Shown: positions 53,945-63,396, numbered from the stretch's first letter. The stretch: 64,000 bases of DNA from Brooklawnia propionicigenes (GCF_030297015.1 NZ_AP028056.1:2118939-2182938); one strand, 5' to 3'. Notes: generated by a model from the sequence alone, not told the origin. Program-made: numbers and translations.

Positions 53945-54907
53945 ATGACTGCAACCGCCGATCTCCACGTGATCGTGGGCGCGGGGCCAGTGGGTGTCGC
54001 CCTGGCCACGCGCCTGGCCGGTGAGGGACACCACGTGCGTGTGCTCACCCGTTCGGGTCGCGACTTGAAGGTGCCCGAGGTGGAGTCGATCGCGGTGGAC
54101 GCATCCGACATCGCCGCGCTCACCAGCCGTGTGACCGGGGCATCGGTGCTGTACAACTGCGCGAATCCCGGCTCGTACACGCAGTGGGAGAAGCTGTGGC
54201 CGCCGCTGGCGGCATCGATCTTGAGCGCGGCCGAACGCAGCGGTGCCGTGTTGGCGACGGCGAGCAATCTCTACGGATACGGTCGGGTCGATGCGCCGAT
54301 GACTCGGCGGACGCCGTTGCGGCCCTGCGATCACAAGGGTGCGCTGCGGGCGCGCATGTGGCAACAGGCCCTGGCAGCGCACGAGTCGGGGCGGGTGCGT
54401 GTTACTGAGCTGCGTTCGTCCGACTACATCGGCCCGACGCTGCCGGTCAGCAGCGGCCTGTTGGCCCGCTACGCCGACGCGACGCTTCAGGGCAGGACCG
54501 CGACGGTGTTCGCCGATCCCGACCAGCCTCACACCTGGACGGCGATCGATGATGTTGCGGCGACGCTTGCGGTGCTCGGGCGCGACGAGCGGGCCTGGGG
54601 CTCGGCGTGGATCGCGCCGTCGAACCCACCTGCGACGGTCCGCGAGGTACTGCGAGGGTTGGCCGAGCAGATCGGGGCCGTTGAACCCCGCGTGCGGCAG
54701 GTGCCTGGCTGGCTGCTCCGAACCGGCGCCATCACCATCCCGTTGCTGCGCGAAGTGAGCGGAGTCTTGTACCAGTTCGATGCGCCGTTCATCGCCGACG
54801 GATCGGAGACCAGCGACGTGTTCGGGATAGCCCCGAGCCCGTGGCACCCGCTGCTCGCCGAGACCGCCCGCGCCTGGGCCGAACGCGCCGGTAAGCCCAC
54901 ACGATGA
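53945..54907 (+). CDS. NAD(P)-binding epimerase-like protein
   Basis: A protein of 320 residues with an N-terminal Rossmann motif, VIVGAGPVGVALATRLAGEG (residues 9-28), in an extended-SDR setting. NLYGYGRVD has the Tyr-containing turn of nucleotide-sugar epimerases, but the standard Y-x3-K is not present (KGALRARMWQQAL follows). So it is an atypical SDR of the NAD-dependent epimerase/dehydratase superfamily, perhaps acting on a small metabolite. TWTAIDDVAATLAVLG is a typical late block. Downstream of the ABC exporter by 29 bases; a functional link is not evident. Confidence 0.8.
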   Translation: MTATADLHVIVGAGPVGVALATRLAGEGHHVRVLTRSGRDLKVPEVESIAVDASDIAALTSRVTGASVLYNCANPGSYTQWEKLWPPLAASILSAAERSGAVLATASNLYGYGRVDAPMTRRTPLRPCDHKGALRARMWQQALAAHESGRVRVTELRSSDYIGPTLPVSSGLLARYADATLQGRTATVFADPDQPHTWTAIDDVAATLAVLGRDERAWGSAWIAPSNPPATVREVLRGLAEQIGAVEPRVRQVPGWLLRTGAITIPLLREVSGVLYQFDAPFIADGSETSDVFGIAPSPWHPLLAETARAWAERAGKPTR

Positions 54908-54958
54908 AGGCGGAAATGATTGGAATCGTGCGCCCGGAATCGCCGTAGCAGTGGCACG

Positions 54959-55176
54959 ACGGGCATCACCAACGGGGCAGTGGCGTTCGCGGTCCAGCAA
55001 CTGGCTCGCGAGCTCGTACCGATCCGCGTCAACGCCATCTCGCCGGGCATCATCGATTCCGGCAGCTGGGACAGCATGGGCGAGAGCAAGAAGAAGTTCC
55101 TCGCGGATTCCGCACGAGGAAACTGGTGGTCTCCGGCGGGAAGCTGGTGGCTGTCTCCTCGGTCTCCGGGGCTCAC
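54959..55176 (+). pseudogene. Remnants of a short-chain dehydrogenase
   Basis: Bases 54959-55114 encode TGITNGAVAFAVQQLARELVP, then IRVNAISPGIIDSGSWDSMG, the segment that in SDRs follows the catalytic Tyr-Lys. No cofactor domain precedes it and no normal C-terminus follows. At 55126-55176, in another frame, GGKLVAVSSVSG looks like the Ser-motif strand that should come before it. The order is thus reversed, which points to rearranged debris. The second piece is short and could be chance. Confidence 0.6.
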
Positions 55177-55859
55177 AGCAACCGTGACAGCCGCTTCTTG
55201 CGCCGGTTCTGGTTCACGATCCAGGCGACATCAGGATCGGAGGTGTCGAGGGCGCCGAAGACGGCAAGACCCGGCGCCGGATCGGCGGCGATCGCCACGC
55301 TCCAGCAGTAGGCAAGCGCTTGGCGCAGCGTCCGCGCGTCGTCCTGCTTGCGGCGCTGTGTCTCAAACGCGATTAGGTGATCCGTTGCCCGTCGGCAGAC
55401 CTCGATCGCAACTGCCGCCGCCTCGGGCGTGCGCAGCAGTCGCGGCTCACAGATCGCGGCAGCAGCGGCACGTTGGACCAGCGGGTCCGGGTCGTCCGCC
55501 CAGCGCAGCACGATCGGCGGCACAACCGCAGGGTTGACATCGCCCAGCAGCTGCAACCCGATCGCGACGCCTTCACGCACCCGCCAGCGTTCGTCCGTGG
55601 CCAGGGCGCGTGCTCGTGCTTCGACCGCGGGCTCGGAGCTGCGGCGACCCAGGGCGGCGGCCGCGCACATCGTCTGGTATTCGCCGCCGTCACGCAGCAG
55701 TTCGTCGATCACCGACTCGTCAGCGGCAATCGCCGCTGCGGCAGCCAGCGGAAGGTTCGCCCGCGGGCCGGGCAGGCCCGAGTGCTGGCCCAGATATCCC
55801 GGCCAGGCCGCCGGCTCCAAGCTTTCCAGTTCCGTGCTCCAAGCTGCAGGATCAACCAT
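55173..55859 (-). CDS. HEAT-repeat-like protein
   Basis: A protein of 228 residues made of helical pairs. Repeats are visible in ADESVIDELLRDGGEYQTMCAAAALGRR, RALATDERWRVREGVAIGLQLLG and RWADDPDPLVQRAAAAAICEPRLL, about 35-40 residues each. Such proteins bind other proteins or DNA. I cannot assign a partner. ATG 55859 is chosen because it begins the conserved MVDPAAWSTELESLEP; the ORF could start 14 codons earlier. It is convergent to the SDR debris. Confidence 0.75.
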   Translation of the reverse strand: MVDPAAWSTELESLEPAAWPGYLGQHSGLPGPRANLPLAAAAAIAADESVIDELLRDGGEYQTMCAAAALGRRSSEPAVEARARALATDERWRVREGVAIGLQLLGDVNPAVVPPIVLRWADDPDPLVQRAAAAAICEPRLLRTPEAAAVAIEVCRRATDHLIAFETQRRKQDDARTLRQALAYCWSVAIAADPAPGLAVFGALDTSDPDVAWIVNQNRRKKRLSRLL

Positions 55860-56348
55860 GGCCCGACGGTACGTCATGCGAGTCCGGTCACGTGCAGGCA
55901 CGGTCGAGTTGTCGCGGCGGTGGGGTTCGCCTCAACCGCGCAGATGTGCCGTCAACGGTCCCTGCAACACCCGGATGGTTGGCCCCGCACCAGCGCCGAG
56001 AGTGTGACGAACGTCGCTTGAGTCATTCGCCGACGATTGCGAGATGGACGGTGGCGCGCGCGGTGCGCGAGTTCGTCCGCCAACCCCTGAACGCTCGCCG
56101 TAAGTGAGTTCGCTCGCATTGCAACGGAAGCGAACTGCTCTACGGCGAGCGTTTGGTACCGACGGCGAGCGGACTGTACGGACGGCGAGCGAACTGTACC
56201 GACGGCGAGCGGACTGTACGAACGGCGAGCGAACTGCCGAGCCGGGGGGTGCACGCCGACCGATCAGGGCCGCGCACTCATCGGGCGACGATGACGACAC
56301 CGGCAGACCGGCAGACACCTCCACGCGGCCCCGCTTTCGGAACAGGAC
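55860..56348. other. 489-bp stretch carrying a tandem repeat array
   Basis: It lies between the HEAT-like gene (minus) and the end of gadB (minus). No gene is supported. The centre holds the 20-bp tandem array at 56141-56240, with related inverted bits ACGCTCGCCGT at 56091-56101 and AGTTCGCTCGC at 56107-56117. Confidence 0.5.
56141..56240. repeat. Tandem array of a 20-bp unit
   Basis: Five consecutive 20-bp units (56141, 56161, 56181, 56201, 56221). Units 2 and 4 are identical (GACGGCGAGCGGACTGTACG), unit 3 differs at two positions, and the first and last have diverged. All share ACGGCGAGCG. There are no spacers, so it is not a CRISPR array. Inverted copies of the core lie 20-50 bases to the left, so the whole can fold into hairpins. 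Confidence 0.9.
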
Positions 56349-57755
56349 TTAGTGGTGGAAGCCCGGATGCTGCCGGGTGGCAGGGATCGGGCCGTCCAGG
56401 GCATCGAGGTAGGCGACCGCGGCCTTGAGATCGGCGAGGAACGCGTCCGCCAGATCACGGCTGAACCCATTGCGGACGACGATTCGCTGCACCGTGAGGT
56501 TGCTCAGGTCGTCGGGCATCGGATAGGCGGGCACCAGCCAGCCGCTCATCCGGAGCCGGTCGGACAGGTCGTACAGCGTCCAGTTGGTGGTGTGCCCGGC
56601 GCGCAACCGCCAGGCGAAGACGGGAATGTCGGAGCCGTCGTTCCACAGCTCGAGGGCCGGCATCGCCGCGATCTCGCCGGACAGATAGATGGCCACATCG
56701 CGCGCCGCCTCCTGCACCCGTCGATAGCCCTCATGGCCCAGCCGAAGGAACAGGTAGTACTGCAGCAGCACCTGGGCGCCCGGACGCGAAAAGTTCAGCG
56801 CAAAGGTCGGCATGTCGCCGCCGAGGTAGCTGACGTGGAAGATCAGGTCCTCGGGCAACGCAGCGCGGTCGCGCCAGACCACCCAGCCGATGCCCGGATA
56901 GACCAGCCCGTACTTGTGCCCGGAGGTGTTGATCGACACGACCCTGTCCAACGCGAAATCCCAGGTCAGCTTTGGTTGGACGAACGGCGCGATCATGGCG
57001 CCGGACGCGCCGTCCACATGGATCTTGATGTCGAGCCCGGTGTCGGCCTGGATCTTGTCGAGAGCAGCCGCAATTTGGGCGACCGGCTCGTACATGCCGG
57101 TATAGGTGACACCCATGATCGCCACCACACCGATGGTGTTCTGGTCGACGTACGACTCCAGGTCGTGACCATCGAGCACTTTGTGGTCTTCGCTGATCGG
57201 TACGAAGCGAGGCTCGACGTCCCAGTAGTTGCAGAACTTCTCCCAGCACACCTGAACCGCGCTGGACATCACCAGGTTCGGCTTGTCGGTCGGTTCGCCC
57301 GCGGCCCGGCGGGCGTTCTGCCAACGGCGTTTCAGCGCCAGCCCACCGAGCATGCAGGCCTCCGAGGAGCCGATGGTCGAGGTGCCGATGGTGTGATCGG
57401 GGTCGGGCGCATGCCACAGATGAGCGAGCATCGTCCAGCAGCGGGTCTCGATGGCCGCGGTCTGCGGGTATTCGTCCTTGTCGATGATGTTCTTGTCGGC
57501 GGTCTCGAGGTAGAGCCGCTGGGCCTGATCGTCCATCCAGGTGCCGACGAAGGTCGCCAGGTTCTGCCGCGCGTTGCCGTCGAGCATCGCCTCGTCGTGG
57601 ACGATCTGGTATGCGGTCTCGGGCAGACTCTCCGCCTCGGGCAGCCGGAACTTCGGCAGCGACGTGGCCTCTCCCGCGCGGACGAAGACCGGATTCAGTT
57701 CGACGGCCTCCGATTCACCGGCAGTGCGCTTCACATGTTGATTGGTTGTGACCAT
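56349..57755 (-). CDS. gadB: Glutamate decarboxylase
   Basis: A PLP enzyme of 468 residues that turns glutamate into GABA and CO2, using up a proton. Blocks: HTIGTSTIGSSEACMLGGLALKRRW, VTYTGMYEPVAQI, the PLP-contacting Asp248 in HVDGASGAMIAPFVQP and the PLP Lys281 in NTSGHKYGLVYPGIGWVVW, and VSYLGGDMPTFALNFSRP. Length equals GadB of enterobacteria. ATG 57755 has GAGGAG upstream; the 92-codon longer frame is not supported. No GadC antiporter or glutaminase gene lies in the window, so an acid-resistance role is unproven. Confidence 0.95.
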   Translation of the reverse strand: MVTTNQHVKRTAGESEAVELNPVFVRAGEATSLPKFRLPEAESLPETAYQIVHDEAMLDGNARQNLATFVGTWMDDQAQRLYLETADKNIIDKDEYPQTAAIETRCWTMLAHLWHAPDPDHTIGTSTIGSSEACMLGGLALKRRWQNARRAAGEPTDKPNLVMSSAVQVCWEKFCNYWDVEPRFVPISEDHKVLDGHDLESYVDQNTIGVVAIMGVTYTGMYEPVAQIAAALDKIQADTGLDIKIHVDGASGAMIAPFVQPKLTWDFALDRVVSINTSGHKYGLVYPGIGWVVWRDRAALPEDLIFHVSYLGGDMPTFALNFSRPGAQVLLQYYLFLRLGHEGYRRVQEAARDVAIYLSGEIAAMPALELWNDGSDIPVFAWRLRAGHTTNWTLYDLSDRLRMSGWLVPAYPMPDDLSNLTVQRIVVRNGFSRDLADAFLADLKAAVAYLDALDGPIPATRQHPGFHH

Positions 57756-57852
57756 CCTCGGCTCCTCGCTTGCGTGGTTCGGTCCGGGCCCGCCTTTCCA
57801 GTGTGCTGGTCGGCGTCGGTGCGCCGGAGCGAATCGGTCAAGATTGGCGGCC

Positions 57853-57897
57853 CCCAGATCGAGGACCCCCGGATCGAGGAGCCCCAGATCGAGGCCG
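57853..57897. repeat. Three tandem copies of a 15-bp unit
   Basis: CCCAGATCGAGGACC, CCCGGATCGAGGAGC and CCCAGATCGAGGCCG follow one another without gaps at 57853, 57868 and 57883. They lie in the 241-bp region between the divergent gadB and esterase genes, about 100 bases from each start, and may affect promoter activity or be slippage products. Confidence 0.75.
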
Positions 57898-57996
57898 CAC
57901 CGCCCGACCGCGATCGCCGCTCGACGGCCGTCGGGTGGTATCGCGCTGCGATATGCTCCCGGGCAACTACCCGTGGCCAGACAGGCAGGCACAAAG

Positions 57997-59208
57997 ATGA
58001 GCCAGCACTCGATTACCCGGTTCTCCGCCAATTCGGATTACGACTACGAAATCCGCACCACCCTGGGCTTCAGCGTCGAGGGGGCAGCCGAGCCCGGCGA
58101 GATCCTCGCCGCGGTCTCCGGAGTCGGCAAGTGGGATCACGAGGCTTGGTACGCGGCCTGGTACCGGCTCGCCGAGCGAACGCTGGCCACCGCCCAGAAG
58201 GCCGCCACAGCCGGGCATGCGGTCAGTGCGTCCGCTGCATATCTGCGGGCGTCCGCGTACTACGCCGTGGCAGTCAACGCGCAAAGTGCGCTCGCCGACT
58301 CCGGTCAGCTGGCATCGACGTTCGCCAAACAGCAGCAGGCGTGGAGCGGGTTCGTCGCGCACACCCCGGCCGAGGTCACGGAGGTCGCCATCCCCTACGA
58401 GCAGTCCACGCTGCCCGGCTGGTTCTTCCGGGCGGACGACTCCTCGGCCAAGCGCGCGACGGTGGTCGGGGTGAACGGCAGTGATGGTTCGCGGTCCAGC
58501 ATGTGGGTCGCCTGTGTGGCTCCGGCGCTGCGGCGCGGCTACAACGTGCTGATCTTCGATGGGCCGGGCCAGCAGTCCGAATTGTTCGAGCGCAATGTGC
58601 CGTTCCGGCCGGACTGGGAGCATGTCATCTCCCCGGTCTACGACTTCATCGTCGGTCTCGACGGGGTGGACGCCGAGCGGGTTGCGCTGTACGGGATCAG
58701 TCAGGGCAGCTACTGGGTTGCCCGTGCGCTGGCCTTCGAGCATCGTTTCGCGGCGGCGATCACCGATCCCGGCATCGTCGACGTCTCCACGTCGTGGATG
58801 CATCAGCTTCCCAAGGGCCTGTTGAAGACCCTGGATGATGGCCAGGGCGCCAAGTTCGACAAGGAGATGGCCTTCGGGATGAAGTTCTCCCCGGACACGG
58901 CCCGGACCTGGAAGTTCCGTGCCCGGCCCTATGGGACGACCGGCTACGCGGAGACAATCGAGGCCGTCCGGAAGTACACGGTGGCCGATCTGGCCTCGTC
59001 GATCACGACGCCGCTGCTGATCCTGTCTCCCGAGCGCGAGCAATTCTGGCCCGGTCAGCCCGAGCAGCTCGCCGAGCTGACCAGCGCTGTGTCGACGCTG
59101 GTCGAGTTCACCGCGGCCGAGGGCGCCGATGGGCACTGCCAGCCGCTCGCCCGGACGCTGACCGCTCAGCGGATGTTCGACTGGCTCGACGATCGGTTGG
59201 CGGATTGA
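57997..59208 (+). CDS. Alpha/beta hydrolase, FrsA/dipeptidyl-peptidase-like esterase
   Basis: A protein of 403 residues. An N-terminal helical part (about 1-125) precedes the hydrolase domain: FDGPGQQSELFERNVPF, nucleophile Ser235 in LYGISQGSYWVARAL, Asp likely in the LLILSPEREQFWPGQ strand region and His near the end in GADGHCQPLAR. The helical cap plus PGQ motif is seen in the DUF1100/FrsA and related 2,6-dihydropseudooxynicotine hydrolase group. It may cleave C-C or ester bonds of small molecules. ATG 57997 marks the start of MSQHSITRFS. Divergent from gadB. Confidence 0.85.
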   Translation: MSQHSITRFSANSDYDYEIRTTLGFSVEGAAEPGEILAAVSGVGKWDHEAWYAAWYRLAERTLATAQKAATAGHAVSASAAYLRASAYYAVAVNAQSALADSGQLASTFAKQQQAWSGFVAHTPAEVTEVAIPYEQSTLPGWFFRADDSSAKRATVVGVNGSDGSRSSMWVACVAPALRRGYNVLIFDGPGQQSELFERNVPFRPDWEHVISPVYDFIVGLDGVDAERVALYGISQGSYWVARALAFEHRFAAAITDPGIVDVSTSWMHQLPKGLLKTLDDGQGAKFDKEMAFGMKFSPDTARTWKFRARPYGTTGYAETIEAVRKYTVADLASSITTPLLILSPEREQFWPGQPEQLAELTSAVSTLVEFTAAEGADGHCQPLARTLTAQRMFDWLDDRLAD

Positions 59209-59299
59209 GGCGACGCTCACCGCAGCCGCACAGATACTGCGGGCCGCGGCGCGAGCAGCGCCGGCCACACACCAGATCCGTCGATCCTAGGATCGTGTC

Positions 59300-60307
59300 A
59301 TGACTGTTGCGACGCAGGAACTCCGGATCGTGCCCGAACGCGAGCTGTACCCGCCGATCGATCCCTACGACACCACGACGATCGATGTCGGAGATGGCCA
59401 GCGCATCTATGTCGAGCAGTGCGGCAACCCGTCCGGTAAGCCGGCGATCTTCCTGCACGGCGGCCCGGGCGGTGGCGGTGGCACCGAGCGGCGTCGGTTC
59501 TTCGATCCCGAGCGCTACCGCATCGTGGTGCTCGACCAACGCGGCTGCGGGGCCTCGACGCCGCATGTCGCGCAGGCGCGCACGCCCGAGGAGATGGCGT
59601 CCAACACCACCTGGAATCTGGTCGCCGATCTGGAGAAGGTCCGCGCAGTGCTGGGGATCGAGAAGTGGCAGGTGTTCGGCGGCTCGTGGGGCTCGTGTCT
59701 GGCGCTGGCCTACGCTCAGACCCACCCGGAGACGGTCAGCGAGCTGGTATTGCGGGGCATCTTCACGCTGCGCCAGTCCGAACTCGACTGGTACTACAAC
59801 GGTGGTGCCGCAGCGGTCTTCCCCGAGCTGTGGCAGCGCTACTGCGAGCCGTTGCGGGCGGCCGGCCACGACGGTTCCCGCGACAACATCTCGGCCTATT
59901 TCGATCTGCTGTGGGATCCGGATCCGGCGATCCATGGGCCGGCGGCGGTCGCCTGGTCGACCTGGGAGGCCGCGACCACGTCACTGGTCCTCGATGATAC
60001 GCACGTCTCGGAGTTCGCCGACCCGCACAACGCCCTGGCGTTCGCCAGGATCGAGAACCACTACTTCGTCAACCACGGCTTCATGGCCGAGGGTCAGCTG
60101 ATTCGTAATGCCGGCCGGCTTGCCGCAATTCCCACCACCATCGTCCAGGGACGCTACGACATGTGCTGCCCGGCGACGTCGGCCTACGACCTGAAACAGG
60201 CTCTGCCGAGCGCGGACCTGCGAATGGTGCTGGCCGGTCACTCCGCGTTCGAACCGCTGATCGCCTCCGAGTTGGTGAAGGTCTGCGACGAGTACGCGGA
60301 TCTGTAA
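59300..60307 (+). CDS. pip: Prolyl aminopeptidase
   Basis: A protein of 335 residues, an alpha/beta hydrolase that removes N-terminal proline. Typical blocks: ELYPPIDPYDTTTIDVGDGQ (start), oxyanion FLHGGPGGGGG, VVLDQRGCGASTPH, nucleophile Ser129 in VFGGSWGSCLALAYAQ, ENHYFVNHGF that binds the proline/amino end, Asp in QGRYDMCCP and His in LAGHSAFEP. All catalytic residues are present. It stands alone, 91 bases after the esterase gene. Confidence 0.95.
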   Translation: MTVATQELRIVPERELYPPIDPYDTTTIDVGDGQRIYVEQCGNPSGKPAIFLHGGPGGGGGTERRRFFDPERYRIVVLDQRGCGASTPHVAQARTPEEMASNTTWNLVADLEKVRAVLGIEKWQVFGGSWGSCLALAYAQTHPETVSELVLRGIFTLRQSELDWYYNGGAAAVFPELWQRYCEPLRAAGHDGSRDNISAYFDLLWDPDPAIHGPAAVAWSTWEAATTSLVLDDTHVSEFADPHNALAFARIENHYFVNHGFMAEGQLIRNAGRLAAIPTTIVQGRYDMCCPATSAYDLKQALPSADLRMVLAGHSAFEPLIASELVKVCDEYADL

Positions 60308-60347
60308 CCACCAGCTCGAACACGACCTGGCCGGAGCGGGGCCTCGG

Positions 60348-60923
60348 TCAGCTGCCTTTCTCGGCCTTCGCGCGGATCAGGTCGAGTGCGACCAGGCTGC
60401 CGATGATGGTCAGGCGTACCTGGCGCGGGGCCTGCGGGTCGATGCCCACCACGTAGCGGGAGTGCCCGAGGAAACTGGCGCCGAGGCCCGCCCACTGCCT
60501 CGAGGCGCGGGCGGCGACGGTGGTGGGCGTGCGGATCTCGAAGTCGAAGTCGAAGACGTTGCCTTCCAGGCGCAGCGGTGGCCCGTTCAGCACCTGGATG
60601 TCGACCACGGTCTTGAACAGGCTCAGCTGCTTGGTCAAGGTGGCCAGGGGTTCGCTGCTCGGCAGCGTGAGCTTGAAGGTGTCGCGTCCGAAATCGATCG
60701 GATCGCTGATGTGTACCAGCGGGGTGCCGTCGAGTTCGGTGACGTCGAGCTCGCGGCTGCCCAGGAAGAAACGGTCGGAGGCCGCCCCGGTGGTGTTGAT
60801 CAGGCCGATCGGTGCGCCGGTGAGGTCGAAGATCTGGAAGTCGTTGGCCATGAAGGCCGTCACCTGTTGCATGACCAGCGTGTCGTAGTCGAGAAGTGAG
60901 CGGTAGCGGGGATCAGCAGCCAT
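60348..60923 (-). CDS. LURP-one/phospholipid-scramblase-like protein
   Basis: A protein of 191 residues, mostly beta-strand, with the tubby-like pattern of scramblase/LURP-one-related proteins: LVMQQVTAFMANDFQIFDLTG at the start, then VTELDGTPLVHISDPI, LFKTVVDIQVLNG and FDFDFEIRTP. A C-terminal hydrophobic helix (LTIIGSLVALDLIRAK) could attach it to the membrane. Bacterial members have no established function. It is convergent to pip and has its own start region upstream at 60924-61029. Confidence 0.75.
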   Translation of the reverse strand: MAADPRYRSLLDYDTLVMQQVTAFMANDFQIFDLTGAPIGLINTTGAASDRFFLGSRELDVTELDGTPLVHISDPIDFGRDTFKLTLPSSEPLATLTKQLSLFKTVVDIQVLNGPPLRLEGNVFDFDFEIRTPTTVAARASRQWAGLGASFLGHSRYVVGIDPQAPRQVRLTIIGSLVALDLIRAKAEKGS

Positions 60924-61029
60924 GCCCCATTGTTACCCGACCGGGTTCAGCATCCGAAGCAGCGAGCCGGGACATAGAAGGGGGGCGCCGTCGCCATTGG
61001 CGGCGCCCCCGAGCGTGCAGCGTCGCCGA

Positions 61030-61761
61030 TCACTGACCGCCGGTGCGCCGCTTGTTGTAGACATCGAACGCGACGGCCACCAGCAGCACCAGGCCCTTGA
61101 CGATCTGCTGGGTCGAGGTGGACGCACCCATCAGCTGCATACCGTTGGACAGCACGGCCATGATCAGACCACCGATGAGAGCACCGGAGATCTTGCCGAT
61201 GCCGCCGGTGGTCGACGCACCACCGATGAAGCAGGCGGCGATGGCGTCCAGTTCGAACATGTTGCCGGCCCCCGGCTGCGCACCGTTCATGCGGGCGGAG
61301 TAGACGACGCCGGCGACCGCGGCCAGGAAGCCCATGTTGACGTAGACCCAGAACGACACCATCTTGACGTTGATACCGGACAGGGCGGCGGCGGTCTTGT
61401 TGCCGCCGATGGCGTAGACGTCGCGTCCGAAGGTGGTGCGGTCAGCCAGCACACCGTAGATCAGGACGAGGACAGCCAGCAGGATCAGCACGATCGGCAG
61501 ACCGCGAGAGTGCGCCAACTGGTTACCGAACCACATCACGATGGCCGCGATCAGCACGATCTTCAGCACGAACAGCCACATGGCCTCGACGGTCTGGTTG
61601 TAGTGGATGCGCGCCTGGCGGGTGCGCCACTGGGAGTAGGCGAATCCGATGATGCCGATCGCGAAGATCACCAGCGTGAACAGATCGAAGCCGTCACCGC
61701 CCAGCAAGCCGTTGAGGAAGCCGTTCGCAACGTTGTAGTAGGGCTTCGGGAAAGCGCGAGG
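61030..61761 (-). pseudogene. Sugar ABC permease (XylH/GguB type), N-terminal half deleted
   Basis: The frame begins right after the stop of the ChvE-like fragment (PRAFPKPYYNVANGFLNGLL) and continues as the C-terminal part of a CUT2 sugar permease: GLPIVLILLAVLVLIYGVL, YAIGGNKTAAALSGINVK, ELDAIAACFIGGASTTGG, QQIVKGLVLLVAVAFDVYNK. Full-length members have about 380-410 residues; about 240 remain. The ATPase gene (XylG) normally between binding protein and permease is missing altogether, so one deletion removed XylG and the start of XylH. A transporter cannot be made from this. Confidence 0.88.
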
Positions 61762-62370
61762 TTAGCTGGCGACGCCGGCCCTGACCTCGTCCTCGGTGTA
61801 GTAACCCGAGTCGATGATCTTCTCTTGGATGTTGTCTGCGAAGATGGTCTCCACCTCAAGCAGGTACGAGGGAACGACCTTCACACCGTTGTCGTAGGTG
61901 GTGGTGTCGTTGGCCACTGGCGTTCCACCGGCAGCGATCGTCGACACGACGGTGACAGCCTGGGCGGCCAGGGTACGGGTGTCCTTGAAGATCGTGGAGT
62001 GCTGGATGCCATCGGCGATGAGCTTGACCGAGGCGATCTCGGCGTCCTGACCGGTCACGACCGGCAGGCCGTCAGCCAGCGTCGGGCCATAGCCGGCGCC
62101 CTGCAGAGCGGTGATGATGCCGCGGGAGATCCCGTCGAACGGCGACAGCACGCCGGCGAGGGGCTCGGAGCCGCCACCATAGGTGGACGTGATGAGGTCC
62201 TCCATGCGCTTCTGCGCGGCTTCCTGCGACCAGCGCAGCGTGGCGACGGTGTCGAACGCGGTCTGCCCGGACTTCACAACCAACGTGCCGTCATCGATGA
62301 AGGGCTTGAGGGTGTCCATGGCGCCATTGAAGAAGAAACCCGCGTTGTTGTCGTCGGGGGCGATTCGATA
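61762..62370 (-). pseudogene. Sugar-binding protein (ChvE/XylF type), N-terminal half deleted
   Basis: The homology starts directly after the lacI stop with IAPDDNNAGFFFNGAMDTL and proceeds to the C-terminus (VTGQDAEIASVKLIADG, VPSYLLEVETIFADNIQ), about 200 residues. ChvE-type proteins have about 350, with signal peptide and N-terminal lobe first; these are gone. The first ATG in frame (62319) would give a protein without export signal. The fragment is in the same frame as lacI upstream and xylH downstream, parted only by TGA and TAA. Confidence 0.88.
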
Positions 62371-63396
62371 TCAGTTGCGGGGTGCCGCGGTCGACTCGCG
62401 GACGATGAGACGCGCCGGGAGAGAGATCGGCTTGACCGAAGGCTCGCCTTCGATCGCCTTGACCAGGGTGGATACGACCAGGCGACCCAGTTGGGGGAAG
62501 TCCTGGCGCACGGTGGTGAGGCGGGGAATGTAGAACTTGGCGGTCGGGATGTCGTCGAAACCCACGATCGAGACGTCCTCGGGAACCGACAGTCCCGCCT
62601 CGTGGAAGGCGCGGATCAGGCCGAGCGCAAGTTCGTCGTTGCCGGCGAAGACCGCCGTGGGGGCTCCCTCACGCGCGAGCCGCAGCCCGACCTCGTAGCC
62701 GACTTCCGAATTCCAGCCGCGGCCCAGCAGTTCGCGAGTGGGCAGACCCGCCTCGGCCATTACGGCACGCCACTCGGATTCGCGGGCTCTGGCCTCCGAC
62801 CAGTCGGGCGGGCCGGGCACATGCGCGATGTCGGTGTGCCCCAGCTCGAGCAGGTGATGGACGGCTTGCCGGGCTCCACTCTCCTGGTTAACGCTCACCG
62901 AGAGCACGCCGGCGGCTTGGGCAGCCGTGGGGGAGCGCACCGCAACGACGGGGACGGGGATGTCGACCAGATCGATCTCCTCGGCCATCTCGACCAGGGG
63001 AGCCACGATGACCACGGCCTCGACGGCCTGCCCCAGGAAATGGTCGACCGCGCTGCGCAGGGATTCGGGTGTGGTCACCTCGAGCGGTGCGACACCAGTG
63101 AAATAGCCGGCCTCGCGGGCGGCCAGTTCGATGGCCAGCAGGATCGACGTGGGTCCGTGATGGACCGAGGTCGTGGTGATGATGCCGATGATGCCCGATC
63201 TGCGCGTGACCAGGGCGCGGGCCACCGAGTTGCGGCGATATCCAAGGTCTTTGATCGCCTTGTGGACGCGGTCACGTGTCTTGGAGGACACCTTGTCGCT
63301 CCCGTTGAGGACGCGGGAGACGGTCTGATGGGACACGCCGGCTGCTGCCGCGACGTCCATCATCGAGGGTGGTCGATCGGTCCAGCCTGTGCTCAT
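62371..63396 (-). CDS. LacI family transcriptional regulator
   Basis: A protein of 341 residues. Headpiece [33 protein letters not shown], hinge [13 protein letters not shown], and a periplasmic-binding-type core with [15 protein letters not shown] and [22 protein letters not shown]. Such regulators of ChvE-XylGH-type operons bind xylose or arabinose-like sugars. It was evidently the local regulator of the importer whose remains follow, and it is the only complete gene left. A GTTAnCGnTAAC palindrome about 90 bases upstream suggests autoregulation. Confidence 0.92.
   Translation of the reverse strand: MSTGWTDRPPSMMDVAAAAGVSHQTVSRVLNGSDKVSSKTRDRVHKAIKDLGYRRNSVARALVTRRSGIIGIITTTSVHHGPTSILLAIELAAREAGYFTGVAPLEVTTPESLRSAVDHFLGQAVEAVVIVAPLVEMAEEIDLVDIPVPVVAVRSPTAAQAAGVLSVSVNQESGARQAVHHLLELGHTDIAHVPGPPDWSEARARESEWRAVMAEAGLPTRELLGRGWNSEVGYEVGLRLAREGAPTAVFAGNDELALGLIRAFHEAGLSVPEDVSIVGFDDIPTAKFYIPRLTTVRQDFPQLGRLVVSTLVKAIEGEPSVKPISLPARLIVRESTAAPRN

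Noticed and set aside
56141-56240. Possible CRISPR array
   Set aside because: Units are directly joined without spacers and no cas gene is present.
56352-58484. 710-codon plus-strand frame opposite gadB
   Set aside because: Antisense shadow; gadB has full catalytic motifs.
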